Assembly: GCF_900142005.1 (NCBI RefSeq)
Contig: NZ_FQZL01000007.1
Coordinates: 62,001-126,000 of the forward strand
Direction: 5' to 3'
DNA: 64,000 nucleotides
DNA from: Dethiosulfatibacter aminovorans DSM 17477
GTDB taxonomy: Bacteria; Bacillota; Clostridia; Tissierellales; Dethiosulfatibacteraceae
The position numbers were made by a program, and so were the translations under genes. This document shows positions 60,948-64,000 of this stretch, one piece after another; position 1 is the first letter of the stretch; the number at the start of each line of letters is the position of its first letter. The notes beneath the pieces were generated by a model. The model saw only the letters and a list, made by a program, of their open reading frames with translations, ran no database searches and was not told the DNA's origin.

Positions 60948-61538
60948 CTAGGAAATCGCCTGACTTGTCATTGCCATTGCCTGGATGACCTCATATGCTT
61001 CTTCCCAGGTGTGAACCCTCACTATCAAAGAATGAAGCTCTTCCTCCGGACATTGATTGTATCCTGCATCCATCAGTATCACCTTGTAGCCTGCTCTAGC
61101 CAGTTGAACCGCATTGTCCATGCTGTCCTCCAGAAATACATCACAGTTCAAATCATGTGCATTCTGTATCTTGTTTGCATTTCCTGTAACATACAGGCTG
61201 TTGAAAGGAATATTGTGCCTACAAAGATAAGAAAATGTAATCATCTCAAGGTCCTTGTCCCTTGCCGTCACAAAATGTATCCTGTGCCATTCAGAAAGCT
61301 TGCCTATATATTCTCCCGCCTGCTCCCTCAACCTTGCATTATTGTGAATATCGTACTTGTAGACTTCATAGTAATACAGGTAGTCGTCAAGTTCAATGCC
61401 CATTGTCTTGTGTATTTCATAACACCTTACTTCCTCTTCCCTTACACATTTTGAAAAATGCTCATTGGCCATTGCCAGCCAGTAGTAGGGTTCAGTCAAC
61501 GTTCCATCGATGTCAATGCAAATATTCAATCTCTTCAT
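60948..61538 (-). CDS. HAD-superfamily phosphatase (5'-nucleotidase NT5C type)
   Basis: 196 aa. Motif I ICIDIDGTLT at the N-terminus, motif II FVTARDKDLEM near 90, later DVFLEDSMDNAVQL (motif IV). A YEIHKTMGIELDDYLYYYE cap follows motif I. GAGAGG before ATG 61538 fixes the start. Likely dephosphorylates nucleotides or similar small phosphates in the cytosol. Confidence 0.86.
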   Translation of the reverse strand: MKRLNICIDIDGTLTEPYYWLAMANEHFSKCVREEEVRCYEIHKTMGIELDDYLYYYEVYKYDIHNNARLREQAGEYIGKLSEWHRIHFVTARDKDLEMITFSYLCRHNIPFNSLYVTGNANKIQNAHDLNCDVFLEDSMDNAVQLARAGYKVILMDAGYNQCPEEELHSLIVRVHTWEEAYEVIQAMAMTSQAIS

Positions 61539-61733
61539 TATATTCACCTCTCTTTGAGTCCATTGTATTATCCCAATACAAATTTTACGTCATCCCAAGG
61601 TTAAACTTCTGTAAAACTTGTGAAAGCCCGCTCATGTCAATTATTAAGAAAACATTATATTTTTATTAGCGAGTTGACAAACACTGTTGCCATGTATATA
61701 CTTTGATTATCAAAGCATTTCAAGGTGAGATAT

Positions 61734-62180
61734 ATGAATACTAAGCGTGATTCAATAAACAAGGTACTTGTAAAGCTCTTCAACGATGTAATGAAGATAG
61801 AGGAGAAATGCCTCTGCACAGGCGAATTTGAAGACCTTACAATGACCGAATTCCATACAATTGAAATAATAGGAAGCAACCGTGAAAGGACAATGTCCGA
61901 AACAGCCAAGTCCCTGAACATAACCCAGGGAACCCTCACTACCGGAGTTGACAACCTTGTAAAGAAGGGATATGTCAAAAGGGGAAAGTCTGCAAATGAC
62001 AAGCGAAAGGTCGTAATAAGCCTTACGGAAAAGGGTGAAAAGGCACTTGCCACCCACGACGAGTTCCATCACGACTTGGTTACCACTACACTTTCAAACC
62101 TGGAACCTGAGCAGGAAAGGGTATTGATAAAGGCTCTTTTCAATGTCGACAGCTATTTCAGGAAGAAATATAAACTATAA
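61734..62180 (+). CDS. MarR-family regulator next to degV
   Basis: 148 aa. Winged helix about 45-115 (RTMSETAKSLNITQGTLTTGVDNLVKKGYVKRG; wing ANDKRKVVISLTEKG). AAGGTG before ATG 61734. It precedes a DegV gene by 15 bp. This layout is like FabT-type regulators of fatty-acid synthesis; a fatty-acid binding DegV (FakB) neighbour would fit such a link (inference). Confidence 0.88.
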   Translation: MNTKRDSINKVLVKLFNDVMKIEEKCLCTGEFEDLTMTEFHTIEIIGSNRERTMSETAKSLNITQGTLTTGVDNLVKKGYVKRGKSANDKRKVVISLTEKGEKALATHDEFHHDLVTTTLSNLEPEQERVLIKALFNVDSYFRKKYKL

Positions 62181-62195
62181 AACGGAGGACAATCA

Positions 62196-63044
62196 ATGGC
62201 CATTAGAATAGTCACAGACAGTACCAGTGATATGCCCAAAGAAATTGCAAAGAAATACAATATTAAGATAGCACCCTTAAGGGTGAATTTCGGTGAAGAA
62301 TCCTTTCTTGACGGAGTGGAGCTTACAAACGAGGAATTCTACAAAAAGCTTGCTACAGCCAAGGAACTTCCAACAACTTCTCAGGTGAATCCGGGAGAGT
62401 TTGTTGACATTTTCAATGAGATTCTCGATGAGGGAGACGAGGTCATTGGAATATTCATTTCATCGGATCTAAGCGGCACCTACTCATCTGCAAAAATAGC
62501 CCAGGACATGATAAAATCCGACAAGATCCATATCCTGGATTCAAGAGGAGTAACCGCCATGACGACCCTCATGTCCATAGAAGCTGCAAAAATGGCTGAA
62601 AAAGGCAAAAGTGCCGCCGAAATAATGGAACTGCTTAAAAAGATGGTCGAAAACATGAAAACCATGTTTATAATAGATACCCTCGAGTATCTCGTAAAGG
62701 GAGGAAGACTTTCAGCTGTTCAGGGAGCAATAGGAGGGCTTTTGAACGTGAAGCCCATAATACAGGTCAACGGAGTGGTGGAAACCGTAACAAAGGTGCG
62801 TGGAAGGGCAAAGGGCATCAAGTATATAATGGACTGGCTATACAGTTCACAATTCGACCTTTCAAACAAGACAGTCTTCATAGTAAACTCAAACGACCAG
62901 GCCTTCGGTGACAAGATAAAGACAGTACTCCTTGAAAACTTCAAGGTGGGAGAAATCCTCGAGGCACCAATCGGTGCCGTAGTGGGAACACATGCCGGCC
63001 CCGGATGTGCAGGTTTGCTGTTCTGCGATATGGATATACAGTAA
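62196..63044 (+). CDS. DegV-family (FakB-like) fatty-acid-binding protein
   Basis: 282 aa. N-terminal IVTDSTSDMPKEIAKKY, TTSQVNPGEF, FISSDLSGTYSSA, and C-terminal GAVVGTHAGPGC, all diagnostic for the family. Such proteins carry fatty acids to the FakA kinase. The MarR gene 15 bp upstream is likely in the same transcript. Confidence 0.93.
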   Translation: MAIRIVTDSTSDMPKEIAKKYNIKIAPLRVNFGEESFLDGVELTNEEFYKKLATAKELPTTSQVNPGEFVDIFNEILDEGDEVIGIFISSDLSGTYSSAKIAQDMIKSDKIHILDSRGVTAMTTLMSIEAAKMAEKGKSAAEIMELLKKMVENMKTMFIIDTLEYLVKGGRLSAVQGAIGGLLNVKPIIQVNGVVETVTKVRGRAKGIKYIMDWLYSSQFDLSNKTVFIVNSNDQAFGDKIKTVLLENFKVGEILEAPIGAVVGTHAGPGCAGLLFCDMDIQ

Positions 63045-63054
63045 ACTTGTAAAA

Positions 63055-63089
63055 CCATCCAGATTTTTATTTCTCTGGATGGCTTTTTT
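63055..63089 (+). terminator. Terminator of the marR-degV transcript
   Basis: CCATCCAGA / TCTGGATGG followed by CTTTTTT. Confidence 0.9.
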
Positions 63090-63126
63090 ATTTTTCAAGC
63101 CTTGCTGGCGGTAAAAAAAATACACA

Positions 63127-63153
63127 GAAAAACCTACAGGTTTTTCCTGTAGG
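63127..63153 (-). terminator. Terminator overlapping the end of the coiled-coil gene
   Basis: Minus strand CCTACAGG-AAAAA-CCTGTAGG-TTTTT; the stem covers the last codons of the gene at 63134-63466. Confidence 0.85.
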
Positions 63154-63466
63154 CTTCGAGATTCTTTTTTCTTTTTTTTATGTCGTCCAGTAGAACCCTG
63201 ATTCTTTTTGAATGTTCCTTGAAGGCTTTTATGTTTCTGTCATCGAGACGTTTCATCTTCTCTATCTTAAGGGCTATTGACTTCAGGTCTTCATCGGTGA
63301 GGTATTGCTTTACCACTTCGATTCTTTTAAGTATCTTGCCCCTTTCTTCGATGAGTCTCTCCAGTTCCTCCATGTCAAAATCCTCTTCAGACTTGTTTGC
63401 CTGTCTGTACTGCAGTTCTGTCACCCTAATGTATTTGTCAAGAAGCTCTAATATTTCAGATTGCAC
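63134..63466 (-). CDS. Small helical (coiled-coil) protein, FliT/FlgN-like in shape
   Basis: 110 aa, all helix by composition (LERLIEERGKILKRIEVVKQYL; KKRKKNLEAYRKNL). Size and heptad pattern resemble flagellar export chaperones, but no flagellar gene is seen in the window, so this is only a shape comparison. It is followed by its own terminator. Confidence 0.6.
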   Translation of the reverse strand: MQSEILELLDKYIRVTELQYRQANKSEEDFDMEELERLIEERGKILKRIEVVKQYLTDEDLKSIALKIEKMKRLDDRNIKAFKEHSKRIRVLLDDIKKRKKNLEAYRKNL

Positions 63467-63635
63467 TCAATACTCCTTCTGTAGCAACTTTTTTCATGGC
63501 CTGATGCCATGTATCTCTAAATTCTACTACCAAATCCTATGCTTCGTCAATAGTTTAAACACTTTGATATTACATTAAAGAGGAACTGAAAACCTTTATT
63601 TGCCATCTTATGAATCACAATCAAGCTTTAACGAT

Positions 63636-64000
63636 TCATGCATAAATATTTCTGCTTGATCTTTGTTCGGAAATCATCTCAACGAAAACACCTATAAGTT
63701 TGGGGTCGAACTGTGATCCTCCACACCTGACAAGTTCCTTTATTGCATCCTCAACTTCAATCCCTGTCCTGTAGGGTCTGTCGTTTATCATTACATCGAA
63801 GGCGTCAACAATTGATATGATTCGAGATTCAAAAGGAATTTCCTCGCCTTTGAGCCCCTGAGGATAGCCGCTACCATCCCATCTTTCATGATGACAAAGT
63901 ATGAAATTCGATATATGGGCTACTTCCTGGCAGGAACTGGTTATCCTGAATCCCACCTCTGCATGTTTTTTTATCTGGTCCATTTCCTCATCAGTGAGCC
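63636..64000 (-). CDS. HD-GYP-domain protein (5' part outside window)
   Basis: The frame runs off the right end of the window, so only the C-terminal part of about 121 codons is visible. It contains HAEVGFRITSS and HHERWDGSGYPQGLKGEEIP, the GYP signature of the cyclic-di-GMP-type phosphodiesterase domain, and SRIISIVDAFDVM. The metal-binding HD motif would lie outside. It turns over cyclic dinucleotides. Confidence 0.9.
   Translation of the reverse strand, partial: LTDEEMDQIKKHAEVGFRITSSCQEVAHISNFILCHHERWDGSGYPQGLKGEEIPFESRIISIVDAFDVMINDRPYRTGIEVEDAIKELVRCGGSQFDPKLIGVFVEMISEQRSSRNIYA

Overview
The window looks like a chromosomal segment of a spore-forming, low-to-mid GC anaerobic Firmicute (Clostridia/Tissierellia type) that lives by fermenting amino acids. 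The support is a complete arginine deiminase pathway, the coenzyme B12/PLP/SAM-dependent lysine fermentation enzymes, a four-gene glycine cleavage system, a peptide or pyruvate carrier (CstA), a GerW sporulation protein and clostridial-style Shine-Dalgarno sites. I cannot name the species. No rRNA or tRNA gene was seen.

Layout. 1-1.4 kb: C-terminal part of an S41 protease. 1.4-5.9 kb: arcC-arcB-arcA with an upstream IclR-family regulator; the same 17-bp palindrome lies in the arcA and regulator promoters. 6.1-11.4 kb: a small Cys-Cys protein, then a LytS/LytTR two-component system feeding a hypothetical gene and cstA, with three phased copies of a 14-bp site between regulator and target. 11.6-13.9 kb: PHP phosphoesterase, a REP-associated (RAYT) transposase and a glutaredoxin. 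14.0-22.7 kb: lysine fermentation operon (aminotransferase, kdd, kamA, kamB, kamC, kamD, kamE) behind a textbook sigma-54 promoter; a sigma-54 activator lies at 23.9-25.3 kb. 25.4-26.3 kb: a DUF6530-type gene between two copies of a ~200-bp inverted-repeat element. 26.5-29.8 kb: five translationally coupled genes for a multi-subunit flavin/iron-sulfur dehydrogenase. 29.8-37.8 kb: SPFH/zinc-ribbon pair, M42 peptidase, metallo-beta-lactamase fold protein, membrane protein, MFS exporter. 38.1-42.9 kb: gcvT-gcvH-gcvPA-gcvPB behind a tandem glycine riboswitch. 43-48.7 kb: DUF523/DUF1722 protein, methionine synthesis (metA, metY with an S-box leader), RidA, GerW/DUF2953. 49.4-51.7 kb: secreted beta-propeller protein. 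51.8-58.7 kb: MarR regulator, two MFS carriers (one frameshifted), two integral membrane proteins, an M20 amidohydrolase and a class I amidotransferase-like hydrolase. 59.2-64 kb: Fic protein, small membrane protein, HAD phosphatase, MarR, DegV, coiled-coil protein and the end of an HD-GYP protein.

The most unusual signal is a family of ~112-bp imperfect palindromes (six good copies: 23819-23931, 41314-41426, 49037-49150, 49172-49283, 49291-49402, 60178-60288). All point the same way relative to the downstream gene. In four unrelated loci (sigma-54 activator, gcvH, beta-propeller gene, fic) the copy next to the gene ends 1 to about 13 nt before the Shine-Dalgarno. The stems differ in sequence between copies but keep pairing, the inner loop usually carries AGTTGA, and the 3' arm always carries ACTCAACT, so a loop-to-arm pseudoknot is possible. 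This is a candidate structured leader RNA or a leader-inserting mobile palindrome that I do not recognise.

Other items worth following are the MITE-flanked DUF6530 cassette whose -35 box lies inside the repeat, the CstA control sites, the IclR operators, and a lysine pathway with no cleavage or ammonia-lyase gene beside it.
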